DNA of 64,000 nt from the NCBI RefSeq assembly GCF_024359525.1, contig NZ_JAKZEU010000004.1, positions 310,001 through 374,000 on the forward strand. The letters run 5' to 3'. The notes beneath the pieces were generated by a model. The model worked only from the letters and a program-made list of their open reading frames with translations, searched no databases and had not been told where the DNA came from. Shown here piece after piece: positions 9,501 to 17,663 of the stretch; positions within the stretch are counted from its first letter, which is position 1, and every line of letters begins with the position of its first letter. Origin of the DNA: Paracoccus albicereus. GTDB taxonomy: Bacteria; Pseudomonadota; Alphaproteobacteria; Rhodobacterales; Rhodobacteraceae. Position numbers and translations under genes: made by a program.

Positions 9501-9553
9501 CCGGGCCGTCCCGGACATGAACCCTGCGGAGAGGGGCGGGACGTTGCCTCGCC
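9501..9553 (-). promoter_or_regulatory. Candidate guanidine-II (mini-ykkC) riboswitch upstream of gdx
   Basis: On the minus strand, 9514-9501 reads CCGGGACGGCCCGG: a perfect 5-bp stem closing an ACGG loop, which is the ACGR loop that defines guanidine-II hairpins. Twenty bases upstream, 9553-9535 reads GGCGAGGCAACGTCCCGCC, which folds into a second hairpin (one bulged A) with a loop containing ACGT. Two such hairpins with 7-40 bases between them, just before a sugE/gdx ribosome binding site, are the known layout. The second loop fits the consensus; the first does not fit ACGR exactly, though it keeps the CG needed for loop-loop contact. It may be degenerate or chance in GC-rich DNA. Confidence 0.45.
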
Positions 9554-9604
9554 ATCCCGATCTAGGACATCCGCGGTCCGGGTCAAGCCCGCCGCGACGT
9601 GCGG

Positions 9605-10207
9605 CTACCACATTGAACGGACGGCACGCTCGGGCCATTCCGCGTCGTAGGTCGGACCGCCGACCTCGCCATCGGTCATCCCCGCCAGGATCTGCCCTGC
9701 CGTCGGCAATCCGGCACTGTCGTCAGCGCCGGTCCACAGGCCCGCGCGCATCACCGCGCGGGAACACTGGAAATAGATTTCATCCATCTGCACCACGATC
9801 ACACAGCGCGGCACATGAACCTCCTTCGCGAAGGACTGGCACAGTTCGGCGTCGTCCGTCAGGCGCGCGGTCCCGTTCACGCGGATCACGGTCTGCGAAC
9901 CCCGGATCATGAACATCAGGCTGACCCGCGGATCGCGCACGATGTTGGCGAGCGAGTCGATGCGGTCATTGCCGCGCCAATCAGGCATCGCCAGATGACT
10001 GTCGTCCAGCACCCGCACCACCGGGCCGTCGTCGCCCCGTGGGCTTGCATCGGTCCCTTCAGGGCCGACCGTGGTCAGGACGCAGAACCGGGCAGCGTCC
10101 AGAAAGGCACGGTAATCGTCGGTCAGATGTCGGGCGACCTTGCGCAGGGCTGTCGGCTTCGGCGTGCCGTAGATCGCCGCCAGATCCTTTGCGTCGAGCC
10201 AGTTCAT
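9605..10207 (-). CDS. Pyridoxamine 5'-phosphate oxidase-like FMN-binding protein
   Basis: A 200-residue member of the split-barrel flavoprotein group (PNPOx-like, MSMEG_1061 type), not the biosynthetic PdxH. Recognisable parts are FCVLTTVGPEGTDASPRGD, WRGNDRIDSLANIVRDPRVSLMF and the C-terminal CSRAVMRAGLW, the pattern of small FMN- or F420-type oxidoreductases of unknown substrate. Its ATG overlaps the plsC stop as ATGA, so it is the last gene of the ftsE-ftsX-plsC transcript. I cannot assign a reaction. Confidence 0.8.
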   Translation of the reverse strand: MNWLDAKDLAAIYGTPKPTALRKVARHLTDDYRAFLDAARFCVLTTVGPEGTDASPRGDDGPVVRVLDDSHLAMPDWRGNDRIDSLANIVRDPRVSLMFMIRGSQTVIRVNGTARLTDDAELCQSFAKEVHVPRCVIVVQMDEIYFQCSRAVMRAGLWTGADDSAGLPTAGQILAGMTDGEVGGPTYDAEWPERAVRSMW

Positions 10208-10971
10208 CGGCTAAGCCCCGCCTCTGCCATCAGGCGGTCCGAATTGTCTTCGATCGTGGTGGCCAGTTCGATCATGAAGGCATCGTGGTCTGCGCCGGGT
10301 CCGATTGCCGGCAGAAACTCGATCACGGCACGGCCGGGGCGGATGCCCCAACCCTTGCGCGGCCAGAACATGCCGGTGTTGACCGCGACCGGCACCACGT
10401 CGAGGCCCGTCGCGTTGCGGAACGTGCCGACCCCGTGCTTGTAGGGCCGCCGCTCGCCCGGGCGGGTGCGCGTCCCTTCGGGATAGATGATCAGTTGGCC
10501 CAGGCGACCCGCCTCCATCCGGCGGGCGATCTGGGCGGCGATCGCCTTCATCGCATCCTTGCCCTTTGTGCGGTCGATCGGGATGCAGCCGGCGCGAACG
10601 GCGAACCAGCCCATGATCGGAATCCGCATCACCTCGCGCTTCATGATGAAGCTGCGCCGCGGTACCGCCTCGGCGATGGCGATGATGTCCAGAAAGCACT
10701 GGTGCTTTGCCGCCACCAGGCAATCGTGGCGCGGCGGCGTGCCCCGCACCTCGACCTTCAGGCGCAGGTGCCAGCGCGCCGCGCGCAGAAGATGGGCCAG
10801 CCAGACATCGGGGACACGCTGCCCACCGTTCTGGCGATCGATCAGCAGGATCACCAATCCCCACGCCCCGATCAGGATCGTCGCCAGCGCGATGTGAATG
10901 TAGAACAGCACGTTCTGCACCCATTGCCAGGGCGTCATCCTGCCGGGAACGGGTGAGTCGATTGCCCTCAT
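10204..10971 (-). CDS. plsC: 1-acyl-sn-glycerol-3-phosphate acyltransferase
   Basis: Acylates lysophosphatidic acid to phosphatidic acid at the inner membrane. The 255-residue product has an N-terminal hydrophobic helix (about residues 15-45) and the acyltransferase boxes: KHQCFLD in the position of the usual NHxxxxD (catalytic His and Asp kept, Asn replaced by Lys), and YPEGTRTRPGE. I chose the ATG at 10971 because it overlaps the ftsX stop as ATGA; the next upstream ATG would overlap ftsX by 37 bases. Coupling to ftsEX links phospholipid synthesis with division genes, an arrangement I recall from related alphaproteobacteria. Confidence 0.9.
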   Translation of the reverse strand: MRAIDSPVPGRMTPWQWVQNVLFYIHIALATILIGAWGLVILLIDRQNGGQRVPDVWLAHLLRAARWHLRLKVEVRGTPPRHDCLVAAKHQCFLDIIAIAEAVPRRSFIMKREVMRIPIMGWFAVRAGCIPIDRTKGKDAMKAIAAQIARRMEAGRLGQLIIYPEGTRTRPGERRPYKHGVGTFRNATGLDVVPVAVNTGMFWPRKGWGIRPGRAVIEFLPAIGPGADHDAFMIELATTIEDNSDRLMAEAGLSR

Positions 10972-11924
10972 CGCACCTCGCGCAGCATTCGTAGCGCCGC
11001 CCATCGTGTGGCTGCAAAGCCGATAATCGCGGCGATGAGCGGGATCAGCAGCGGGGCGAACCAGCCCCAGCCCTGAAAACCTAGGCCGGTCAGGAACGTG
11101 CCGGCGCTGTCCATGTCTGGCAGGATCGCGATGGCGATCATCCCCAGGATCGCACCCACCGCCGCGCCAAGCGCCGCGCGACCGGTAAAGCGGCGGACGA
11201 ACGCGCCGGCGATGGTGATGTCACGTGCGCCGACCAGCCGAAGCACGCGGATGACCTGCCCGTTTGCCGCCAACGCGGCTTTCGCGGCCAGCGTCAGCAT
11301 CGCTCCGGACGAGGCCGCGATCAGAACCAGCGACAGCATCCCCAGCCCGCGCAGCCGGTTGGCGGCGCTGACCAGGGGCCGGCGCCATTCGCCGTGATCG
11401 TCCAGAACGGTGTTCGGCTGTTCTCCTTCAAGCCGCATCCGCAGCCCTTCGGCGTCGAATTCGGACGACGCGATCGGAACCTCGATCAGCCGTGGCACGG
11501 GCAGGGCATCGACCGGCACATCGGGTCCGAACCACGGCTCAAGCAAAGCGGCGACTTCGGCATCGGGCACGACGTGCGCTTCACCCAGTCCCGGCGTGGT
11601 GCGCAGGATCTCCAGCGCGGCGGCGGTCTGGGCTTCGGCCTGGCCGGTCGGGGCCGAGACGCGAAGGGTGATCTGACCGGCCAGCGACTCGGACCAGCGG
11701 TCAGCCATGCGGCCCGCTGCCAGCGACAGGGCCAGCGCGAAGACGGCGAGGAAGGCAAGCGCCCCGGCCGAAAACAGGGTCAGCTGCGCGGTGAAGCCGG
11801 TCGGCGGGACGATCCGCGCGGCGATGCCGCCATCGCGACGTAAAACGCCCTGTGCCAGCGCCCTGATGTCCAGTCCCTTGAAAGTCGCACCCTTGAAATC
11901 GGGTCGCTTCAACCGCGCCATCAC
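10968..11924 (-). CDS. ftsX: Cell division ABC transporter permease FtsX
   Basis: Membrane partner of FtsE; in the divisome the pair relays ATP hydrolysis to periplasmic murein hydrolase activators. The 318-residue product has the FtsX layout: cytoplasmic N-terminus, one transmembrane helix (about residues 45-70), a periplasmic domain, then three helices near the C-terminus (around 195-225, 245-265 and 290-310). The sequence is Ala-rich and divergent from enteric FtsX, as usual in alphaproteobacteria. Its ATG overlaps the ftsE stop (ATGA), which together with the adjacent ATPase makes the call secure. Confidence 0.9.
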   Translation of the reverse strand: MMARLKRPDFKGATFKGLDIRALAQGVLRRDGGIAARIVPPTGFTAQLTLFSAGALAFLAVFALALSLAAGRMADRWSESLAGQITLRVSAPTGQAEAQTAAALEILRTTPGLGEAHVVPDAEVAALLEPWFGPDVPVDALPVPRLIEVPIASSEFDAEGLRMRLEGEQPNTVLDDHGEWRRPLVSAANRLRGLGMLSLVLIAASSGAMLTLAAKAALAANGQVIRVLRLVGARDITIAGAFVRRFTGRAALGAAVGAILGMIAIAILPDMDSAGTFLTGLGFQGWGWFAPLLIPLIAAIIGFAATRWAALRMLREVR

Positions 11925-12595
11925 AGGTCTGCCCCCGCCAGTTGCAGATTGCCGCCCGAGATGCGCAGAACGCGTGCCGAGACCTGAGCCTTGGCCGCCC
12001 GGATCAGGTTCATGTCATGGGTCGCGACCAGAACCGCCTTCCCGGACTTGTTCAGCTCGATCAGCAATTGCAGCAGGCGCATCGACATATCCCAATCCAG
12101 ATTTCCCGTCGGCTCATCGGCCAGCACCATGTCGGGCGCGGTGATGACGGCGCGGGCCAGCGCGGCGCGCTGACGCTCGCCCCCCGACAGCGAGGGGGGC
12201 ATCGCGCGGGCCTGCGGCGCGAGTTGCACCCAACCCAGAAGATCCTTCAGCGCGGCCATGTCCACCTGACGACCGGCCACGGTCAGCGGCAGCGCCACGT
12301 TTTCGGCCAGGGGGAGGTGATCCAGGAATTGCGGGTCCTGATGGACCATGCCGACCTTGCGGCGCAGCGCGGCGGTTCCGTCGCGCGACAGTCCCGCAAC
12401 ATCCTGGCCATAGGCACTGATCCGCCCCGTCGTGGGCAGAAGATCGCCAAAAAAAAGTCGCAGCACCGTGGTCTTGCCCGAGCCCGAAGGTCCGGTCAGA
12501 AAGTGGAACGACCCGGGCTGAATGCTCAGCGAGACGCCTGAAAGCAGTTCGGCCCCATTGCGATAGCCGAAGCCGACATCATGCATTTCGATCAA
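11921..12595 (-). CDS. ftsE: Cell division ATP-binding protein FtsE
   Basis: ABC ATPase that energises FtsX at the septum. The 224-residue product contains Walker A GPSGSGKTT, the signature LSGGERQR and Walker B DMVLADEPTGNLD, followed by the switch His in VATHDMNLI. I chose the TTG at 12595: it is five bases after a strong AAGGAGGT and gives the normal FtsE length, whereas an upstream start would run past the divergent gene and add 31 unrelated residues. It is the first gene of ftsE-ftsX-plsC-PNPOx, all joined by ATGA overlaps. Confidence 0.94.
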   Translation of the reverse strand: MIEMHDVGFGYRNGAELLSGVSLSIQPGSFHFLTGPSGSGKTTVLRLFFGDLLPTTGRISAYGQDVAGLSRDGTAALRRKVGMVHQDPQFLDHLPLAENVALPLTVAGRQVDMAALKDLLGWVQLAPQARAMPPSLSGGERQRAALARAVITAPDMVLADEPTGNLDWDMSMRLLQLLIELNKSGKAVLVATHDMNLIRAAKAQVSARVLRISGGNLQLAGADL

Positions 12596-12675
12596 GCGAC
12601 ACCTCCTTCGGCCTTGGCTTTGCAAGCCGGGCCCGCGCTTGATAGAACAGCCCAAAGGCGATTGCGAGGGCGGGG

Positions 12676-13476
12676 ATGGAGGAAACACGGCTGATCTGTC
12701 CCGGCTGCGGAGCCGAGTACCGGCTGGACGCGACGCTGATTCCCGCGGCCGGACGGCAGGTCGAATGTTCGTCCTGCGGGCGGGTCTGGTTCCAGCCGGG
12801 CGAGGCCGAGCCGCTGCCGCCCCTGCTGGTCACCGACGGGCGACCGCGCGAGGTTCCGCACGACCAGCCGCTCCATGTGGAAGACGATCCGGACGAAGCT
12901 CTGTCCGTCGATGCCGATGCGCCGCGATTGAACAGGCCCCTGCCCCGCGACGTGCTGAGCATTCTGGTGGACGAGGCGCGGCGCGAGCGGGTCGCGCGAC
13001 AGGCCGACGCGCGGCGCAAGGTGGCCGAGCGTTCTGCCAGCCTGCGCGAGGCTGGAAGCCGGACCCTCCCCGGAGGCGCGGCGATCGGAGAACCGCCCGT
13101 TCTGCCGCCTAGTCAGCCGGCCGATCCCGCGGGTCATATCCACCGCGCCCCGCAACCTGCGCCGCGCCATGCGGCGCCCGCGGATCTTGAGGCGACGGTG
13201 ACCCGGACAACGCCCAGCCGGCCGGTCCATGCGACCGCCGCGGTGGCTACTGCGGTGCCTTCGGTCAGGGTCGATCATCGCGCCGAGGCTGGAGCACGCG
13301 GCTTTGGCTGGGGCATCGGGCTGTGTCTGGCGGCGCTGATCCTTTATCACGCAGCACCGCATCTGGACGGGATCGAGCCGCTGGTCGAAGCCCGCGCGCA
13401 GGTCGATCACGGCCGCATCTGGTTGTACGAGCACGCCGCAGCGCTGGTCGACGGGGTGCTGGCCGCGTTGCGTTAG
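12676..13476 (+). CDS. Zinc-ribbon (MJ0042-type) single-pass membrane protein
   Basis: A 266-residue protein of unknown function. Residues 8-36 hold a CxxC...CxxC zinc ribbon (CPGCGAEYRL then CSSCGRVW), typical of the MJ0042/zinc_ribbon_5 family. A long acidic and Pro/Ala-rich low-complexity linker follows, then one transmembrane helix near residues 210-230 (GWGIGLCLAALILYHAAP) and a short C-terminal tail. It is divergent from ftsE with only 80 bases between starts, a placement suggesting shared control, and a role at the envelope is plausible. Its TAG stop overlaps the TAA stop of the opposing GMC gene. Confidence 0.8.
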   Translation: MEETRLICPGCGAEYRLDATLIPAAGRQVECSSCGRVWFQPGEAEPLPPLLVTDGRPREVPHDQPLHVEDDPDEALSVDADAPRLNRPLPRDVLSILVDEARRERVARQADARRKVAERSASLREAGSRTLPGGAAIGEPPVLPPSQPADPAGHIHRAPQPAPRHAAPADLEATVTRTTPSRPVHATAAVATAVPSVRVDHRAEAGARGFGWGIGLCLAALILYHAAPHLDGIEPLVEARAQVDHGRIWLYEHAAALVDGVLAALR

Positions 13477-15083
13477 ACCCGACCCAGGATCACGTCCGCA
13501 CCCCGCCAACCCATCATGATCGCCGGCGCGTTGGTGTTCCCGCCCGGCAGGGTTGGAAAGGCCGAGGCGTCGCAGACCCGAAGACCGTCGATGCCGCGGA
13601 CCCGCATCTGCGGATCAAGGACCGAGGTCGCTGGATCGCCCCCCATCCGGCAGGTGCAGCTTGGGTGGAAGACGGTGCCCGAGCGGGCGCGCATGTCACG
13701 CTCTATCGCGTCGTCATCGACGATGGCCGCGCCGGGACGCAGCTCTTCGGCCAGCAGCTCCGATAGGGGTGCGGCGGCGGCGATACGGCGCAACATCCTG
13801 CAGCCTTCCAGCAGTTCCGCCGCATCCGCCGGATCGCTCAGCGCGTTGGCGAAGATGCGCGGCGCAGCAAAGGGATCCGGCCCGGCCAGTTCGATCCGCC
13901 CGCGCGAACGCGGCCGACAGTTCGACAATCCGATCGACAGGCCCGAAAACGGATCGGGCGTCAGGATCGGTCGTTCGCCCGCACGGGGCAGCAGCGTCGA
14001 GAAAGCCTGAAAGTAAAGCTGCATGTTCGGCCGATCTAGCAAGGGGTCGGTCCGAAAGAAACCGCCAGCCGCATTCACCGACCGCGCCAGCGGACCCGTC
14101 CGTGTGGCAAGCCACTGCGCCCCAAGCCGCGCCTTCCCCCACCACGGCCGCAAGGCGTCGTTGAGGCTGGGGATGTGCGCGCGCCATGTATAGTTGATGC
14201 CCTGATGGTCATTCAGGTTCGCCCCGACATTGGGCTGGTCCAATGTCGTGGTGACGCCAGCCTTCTGCAGGTTCGCGCCGGGCCCGATCCCCGACAGCAT
14301 CAGGATCTGCGGCGACCCGATCGCGCCGGCCGACAGGATCACCTCGCCCCCCTCTGCGACGCCGGGCCGCCCGTCGCGGCGATACTCGACGCCGGTGGCA
14401 CGCCCATTTCGGACCACGATCCGGGTCACCTGAGCGCGGGTCATGACCTTCAGGTTCGCGCAGCGCATCGCCGGGCGCAGAAAGGCCCTCGCGGCCGAGT
14501 TGCGCCGCCCATTGCGGACCGTCAGCTGATAGGTCCCCACACCCTCCATCGCGCGACCGTTGAAGTCGGCGTTCGCAGGCAGGCCGGTCGCCTCGGCAGC
14601 CTTGAGGAAGGCCGCCGTCAGCGGATGGATTCGGTCTGCGCCGGGATCGATATGCAGCGGTCCGCCCTGCCCGCGGAAATCCGGCTCTCCCGGTGCGTAA
14701 TGTTCCAGCGCCCGGAAGGCCGGCAGCACGTCGGACCAGGCCCAGCCGGTCGCCCCGGCCGCTGCCCAGTCGTCGTAATCACCCGGATGACCCCGGATCC
14801 AGACCATCGCGTTAATGCTGGAGGACCCGCCCAGCACCTTTCCGCGCGGCCAGTGATCGCGCGCACCCAGCAGGCCGGGATCAGGCTCGGTCGCGAAATT
14901 CCAGTTCACCCGTGGGTCGTGATAGAGCTTGCCGTAGCCCAAGGGCATCTGCACGAACAATCGCCGGTCGCTGCCGCCGGCTTCCAGCAACAGCACACGC
15001 CGCCCTGCCTCGGCCAGCCGCGCCGCCAGCACGCAGCCGGACGATCCGGCGCCGACGATGATGTGATCCCAGTCGCCCTGCAT
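13473..15083 (-). CDS. GMC-family FAD oxidoreductase (choline dehydrogenase-like)
   Basis: GMC enzymes oxidise alcohols such as choline with FAD. The 536-residue product has the N-terminal dinucleotide fold (VGAGSSGCVLAARLAEAG, about residues 10-27), the GMC signature GKVLGGSSSINAMVWIRG, and the C-terminal catalytic His in VFHPSCTCRMGGD (about residue 473) with the partner Asn in GGNTNAPAIMM (about 517). The start overlaps the mttB-like stop as TGATG, so the two are translationally coupled. Context with N-methyl compound genes suggests an amino-alcohol substrate, but the family is broad and the substrate is inference. Confidence 0.88.
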   Translation of the reverse strand: MQGDWDHIIVGAGSSGCVLAARLAEAGRRVLLLEAGGSDRRLFVQMPLGYGKLYHDPRVNWNFATEPDPGLLGARDHWPRGKVLGGSSSINAMVWIRGHPGDYDDWAAAGATGWAWSDVLPAFRALEHYAPGEPDFRGQGGPLHIDPGADRIHPLTAAFLKAAEATGLPANADFNGRAMEGVGTYQLTVRNGRRNSAARAFLRPAMRCANLKVMTRAQVTRIVVRNGRATGVEYRRDGRPGVAEGGEVILSAGAIGSPQILMLSGIGPGANLQKAGVTTTLDQPNVGANLNDHQGINYTWRAHIPSLNDALRPWWGKARLGAQWLATRTGPLARSVNAAGGFFRTDPLLDRPNMQLYFQAFSTLLPRAGERPILTPDPFSGLSIGLSNCRPRSRGRIELAGPDPFAAPRIFANALSDPADAAELLEGCRMLRRIAAAAPLSELLAEELRPGAAIVDDDAIERDMRARSGTVFHPSCTCRMGGDPATSVLDPQMRVRGIDGLRVCDASAFPTLPGGNTNAPAIMMGWRGADVILGRV

Positions 15084-16621
15084 CAGAAGTCGGTCGGCGC
15101 CCCGCCCTCGGCCTTGCGGCGCGCGACGAAGGCGGCGAGTTCCTCGGCGATGGCCGGATCCATGGGCGGTGGCTCGAACCCCTCGATCAGCGCGTTAGCG
15201 ATGCGGTGGGCGCGGGCGATGCTGTCCTCGGCCCCCGCCGCCTCCCAAGCCTCGAAGTTGCGCCAGTCGGACGCAATGGGCGCGTAGAATGCCTGTTCAT
15301 AGCGCACCTGCGTGTGCGCGCAGCCAAAGTAATGCCCGCCGGACCCCACCTCGGCGATGGCATCCAGTGCGATCTCGTCCGGACCGGTCGCGGTCAGCGA
15401 AGGCTCCATGTAGCGCTGGATCATCTGCAGCACCTCGCAATCCAGCACGAATTTCTCGGGCGACGCGATCAGCCCGCCCTCCAGCCAGCCGGCGGCGTGA
15501 TAGACTAGATTGCTGCCCGACTGCACCGCAGCCCAGAGCGAATTCGACGTTTCCCACATCGCCTGCGCATCCGGGATGTTCGCGGTACAGACGCCGGACG
15601 ACCGCAGCGGCAGCCCGTAGAACCGGGCCATCTGCCCGGTCATCTGCGTCGCGCGCATGTATTCGGGCGTTCCGAAAGCCGGCGCGCCCGACTTCATGTC
15701 GACGTTGCTGGTAAAGGTGCCGAGGCCCACCGGGCAGCCGGGCGCTGCGAATTGCAGCAGGGCGATGGCCGACAGCGCTTCGGCCAGCGACAGCGCAACC
15801 GCGCCGGCCAGCGTCACAGGTGCCATGGCGCCCGCCAGTGTGAAGGGCGTGACGATGACCCCCTGCCCCGCCCGCGCACAGCGCAGCGCGCCGTCGATCA
15901 TCGGGAAATCGTGCTTCAACGGGCTGACCGAGTTGATGTTGGTGTACATCCGCGGCGTTTCGCGGAATTGCGCATCGGTCAGGCCACCGGCGATGCGAAC
16001 CATTTCCATCGCGTCCTCGACCCGCTCGCGGCCCAGCGAATAGGCGTGGACCACCTTGTCCGTCAGGGTGAGCTTCGCCGCGATGCAATCCAGATGGCGG
16101 ATGGCGGGGTGGATGTCGATCGGCTCGACCGGGTAGCCGCCTGCAACGTGGATGCAGTTAAAGACCTGCGTCAGCTTCATGAAGTCCTGGAAGGTCGAAA
16201 AGTCGCCCGACCGCTTGCCGCGCACCATGTCCCAGCTGTTTGGCGGTGAACTGACATTGACGAAGACGATGTGTCGCCCGCCGACCTCGACCCGCCGGTC
16301 GGGATTGCGCGGTGTGATCGGGAAGGACGCGGGCGCGCGGGCGACCATTTCGGTCACGAAATCCGCGTCCATGCGGACATTCGCGCCCTCGACCCGGCAG
16401 CCGGCCTGCCGGAAGATCGCCAGCGCCTCGTCGTTCAGGAACTCGATCCCGATGTCGCGCAGGATCGCCATCGCGCCGTCGTGGATCGCCGCGACACCTT
16501 CAGGCGGCAGGGGCTCGGTCGGGCGGTCGGTGTTGACCGGAATACGCCAAGGCATCTGCGCGAACGCCCCGGCCTGACGGTGCGGTCGGCGGCTGCGGCG
16601 GCCATGTGGCAGATCATTCAT
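15083..16621 (-). CDS. Trimethylamine methyltransferase (MttB) superfamily protein
   Basis: The MttB superfamily demethylates trimethylamine or quaternary amines such as glycine betaine, passing the methyl to a corrinoid protein. The 512-residue product has the family's long barrel sequence with conserved segments such as PNSWDMVRG, NINSVSPLKHD, GTFTSNVDMKSGAPAFGTPEY and GSGGHYFGCAHTQ. It reads through without an in-frame TAG, so it is a non-pyrrolysine member. I chose the ATG at 16621; a longer frame to 16714 would overlap the regulator. No corrinoid protein or activase is visible here, so its methyl acceptor is unknown. A GTGAC palindrome lies 80-93 bases upstream. Confidence 0.85.
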   Translation of the reverse strand: MNDLPHGRRSRRPHRQAGAFAQMPWRIPVNTDRPTEPLPPEGVAAIHDGAMAILRDIGIEFLNDEALAIFRQAGCRVEGANVRMDADFVTEMVARAPASFPITPRNPDRRVEVGGRHIVFVNVSSPPNSWDMVRGKRSGDFSTFQDFMKLTQVFNCIHVAGGYPVEPIDIHPAIRHLDCIAAKLTLTDKVVHAYSLGRERVEDAMEMVRIAGGLTDAQFRETPRMYTNINSVSPLKHDFPMIDGALRCARAGQGVIVTPFTLAGAMAPVTLAGAVALSLAEALSAIALLQFAAPGCPVGLGTFTSNVDMKSGAPAFGTPEYMRATQMTGQMARFYGLPLRSSGVCTANIPDAQAMWETSNSLWAAVQSGSNLVYHAAGWLEGGLIASPEKFVLDCEVLQMIQRYMEPSLTATGPDEIALDAIAEVGSGGHYFGCAHTQVRYEQAFYAPIASDWRNFEAWEAAGAEDSIARAHRIANALIEGFEPPPMDPAIAEELAAFVARRKAEGGAPTDF

Positions 16622-16700
16622 CGCGGGCGTCCCTGTGAGTGCGGCGGAGTGTCGGGCCGCTGCCCTGCGGGTGCAATCCGGTATCTTGCCCCCGTCAGCG

Positions 16701-16714
16701 GTGACAGAAGTCAC
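16701..16714. promoter_or_regulatory. GTGAC-N4-GTCAC palindrome upstream of the mttB-like gene
   Basis: GTGACAGAAGTCAC is a perfect 5-bp dyad at the end of the XRE regulator gene, in front of the mttB-GMC pair. Its left half GTGACAGA is identical to the reverse complement of the right arm of the dyad at 17595-17628. This makes it a candidate second operator for the same regulator. It is short and could be chance. Confidence 0.35.
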
Positions 16715-17553
16715 AGTGCGCGCAACCAGGCCCCTGCCTCGTGCGCGTGGACGGTCGCGGCGCGCACCTGACCATCGAAACCGCGCACGAGGTCACGGAT
16801 CGTCTGTCGCGCCCGAATGACCAGATACATATCGCCAGCGAATATTGCAGCACGCTGATATCCGAAGACAAGCTGCGGCAGCAGGTAACCCTTGAGGCCG
16901 TCGTAAAGGTGCAGCCGGAAGCTGGGATACATCGCCTCGACCAGATCGGCCATCTGGACCAATTGGTCGCGGCGGATGGCATCGGGAAGTCCGGTCCACA
17001 AACCGGTGCCCGAGGCGAATTCCTGCATGCGCTGCATCGGCATGCAGATCTCGATATCCGATTCCGGCGCCTGCGCGTTTTCCATCTGAAATGCGGTCAG
17101 GGCCAACGCGCGCTCGGCCGCTTCGGGTCGGCCGCGCGTCTCGAAGGCGATCACCTCGGCGTTGCGCAGCATTGCCGGCAGACGCGACGGGACCGATCGG
17201 ATCTTCTGGCCCGCGGTTTCCTGATACCACTGCGCCATCAGCGTCGGGTCGGAATGGCCATCGCTCGGCTGGATTTCGGTCCGGTCTGCGGTCTCGGTGC
17301 CGATCGCGGGCTCGGCAGCCAGACCCAGAAGCCAATCGGTCGAGACACCGAAGGCAAGCGAAAGCGCGACCAGCGTTTCGGATCGCGGCAAGCGCACGTC
17401 GCGCCCGGACAAGAGCTGCGACAGCGCCGAACGGTCGATCCCGATCCGCTGCGCGAAGCCAGATTGCGACAAGCCGCTTTGGCCGTGAAGCTGCTGCAGG
17501 CGCTGGCGAAAGACATCGGCCGTGTCGCGCTTGTCCAACGTCGTCGTGACCAT
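16711..17553 (-). CDS. XRE-family transcriptional regulator
   Basis: A 280-residue DNA-binding protein with an N-terminal Cro/C1-type helix-turn-helix (about residues 15-72, with SQSGFAQRIGIDRSALSQLLSG as its recognition core) and a long C-terminal domain of about 190 residues without a named fold that I recognise, perhaps a ligand or partner domain. I chose the ATG at 17553; a TTG at 17577 is possible. It lies between the mttB-GMC genes (same strand) and the desaturase-led operon (opposite strand), the usual position for a local regulator. Matching GTGAC dyads on both sides support this. Confidence 0.85.
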   Translation of the reverse strand: MVTTTLDKRDTADVFRQRLQQLHGQSGLSQSGFAQRIGIDRSALSQLLSGRDVRLPRSETLVALSLAFGVSTDWLLGLAAEPAIGTETADRTEIQPSDGHSDPTLMAQWYQETAGQKIRSVPSRLPAMLRNAEVIAFETRGRPEAAERALALTAFQMENAQAPESDIEICMPMQRMQEFASGTGLWTGLPDAIRRDQLVQMADLVEAMYPSFRLHLYDGLKGYLLPQLVFGYQRAAIFAGDMYLVIRARQTIRDLVRGFDGQVRAATVHAHEAGAWLRAL

Positions 17554-17594
17554 AGGCAACAATCCGTTCCATTCCAAAACACTAACGACTTACT

Positions 17595-17628
17595 GTGACG
17601 ATTGTATTCTTGCGGCACAATCTGTCAC
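17595..17628. promoter_or_regulatory. Imperfect inverted repeat between the divergent regulator and desaturase operon
   Basis: The left arm GTGACGATTGT (17595-17605) and the right arm ACAATCTGTCAC (17617-17628) are inverted copies of each other apart from one inserted base, separated by 11 bases. It lies between the two divergent starts (17553 and 17664), where an operator controlling both directions is expected. The half-site GTGAC(A)GA recurs at 16701. Operator function is inference from position and symmetry. Confidence 0.45.
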
Positions 17629-17663
17629 GGCACAGGATGCGCCGACCGTTTCGAGGTTTCTGG

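Noticed and set aside
9158..9586. Longer start for the guanidinium exporter at 9586
   Set aside because: It would translate the hairpins upstream and add residues not seen in the family; the 9478 ATG fits length and ribosome binding site.
15083..16621. Pyrrolysine-containing MttB
   Set aside because: The frame contains no in-frame TAG before its normal end, so it is a non-pyrrolysine superfamily member.
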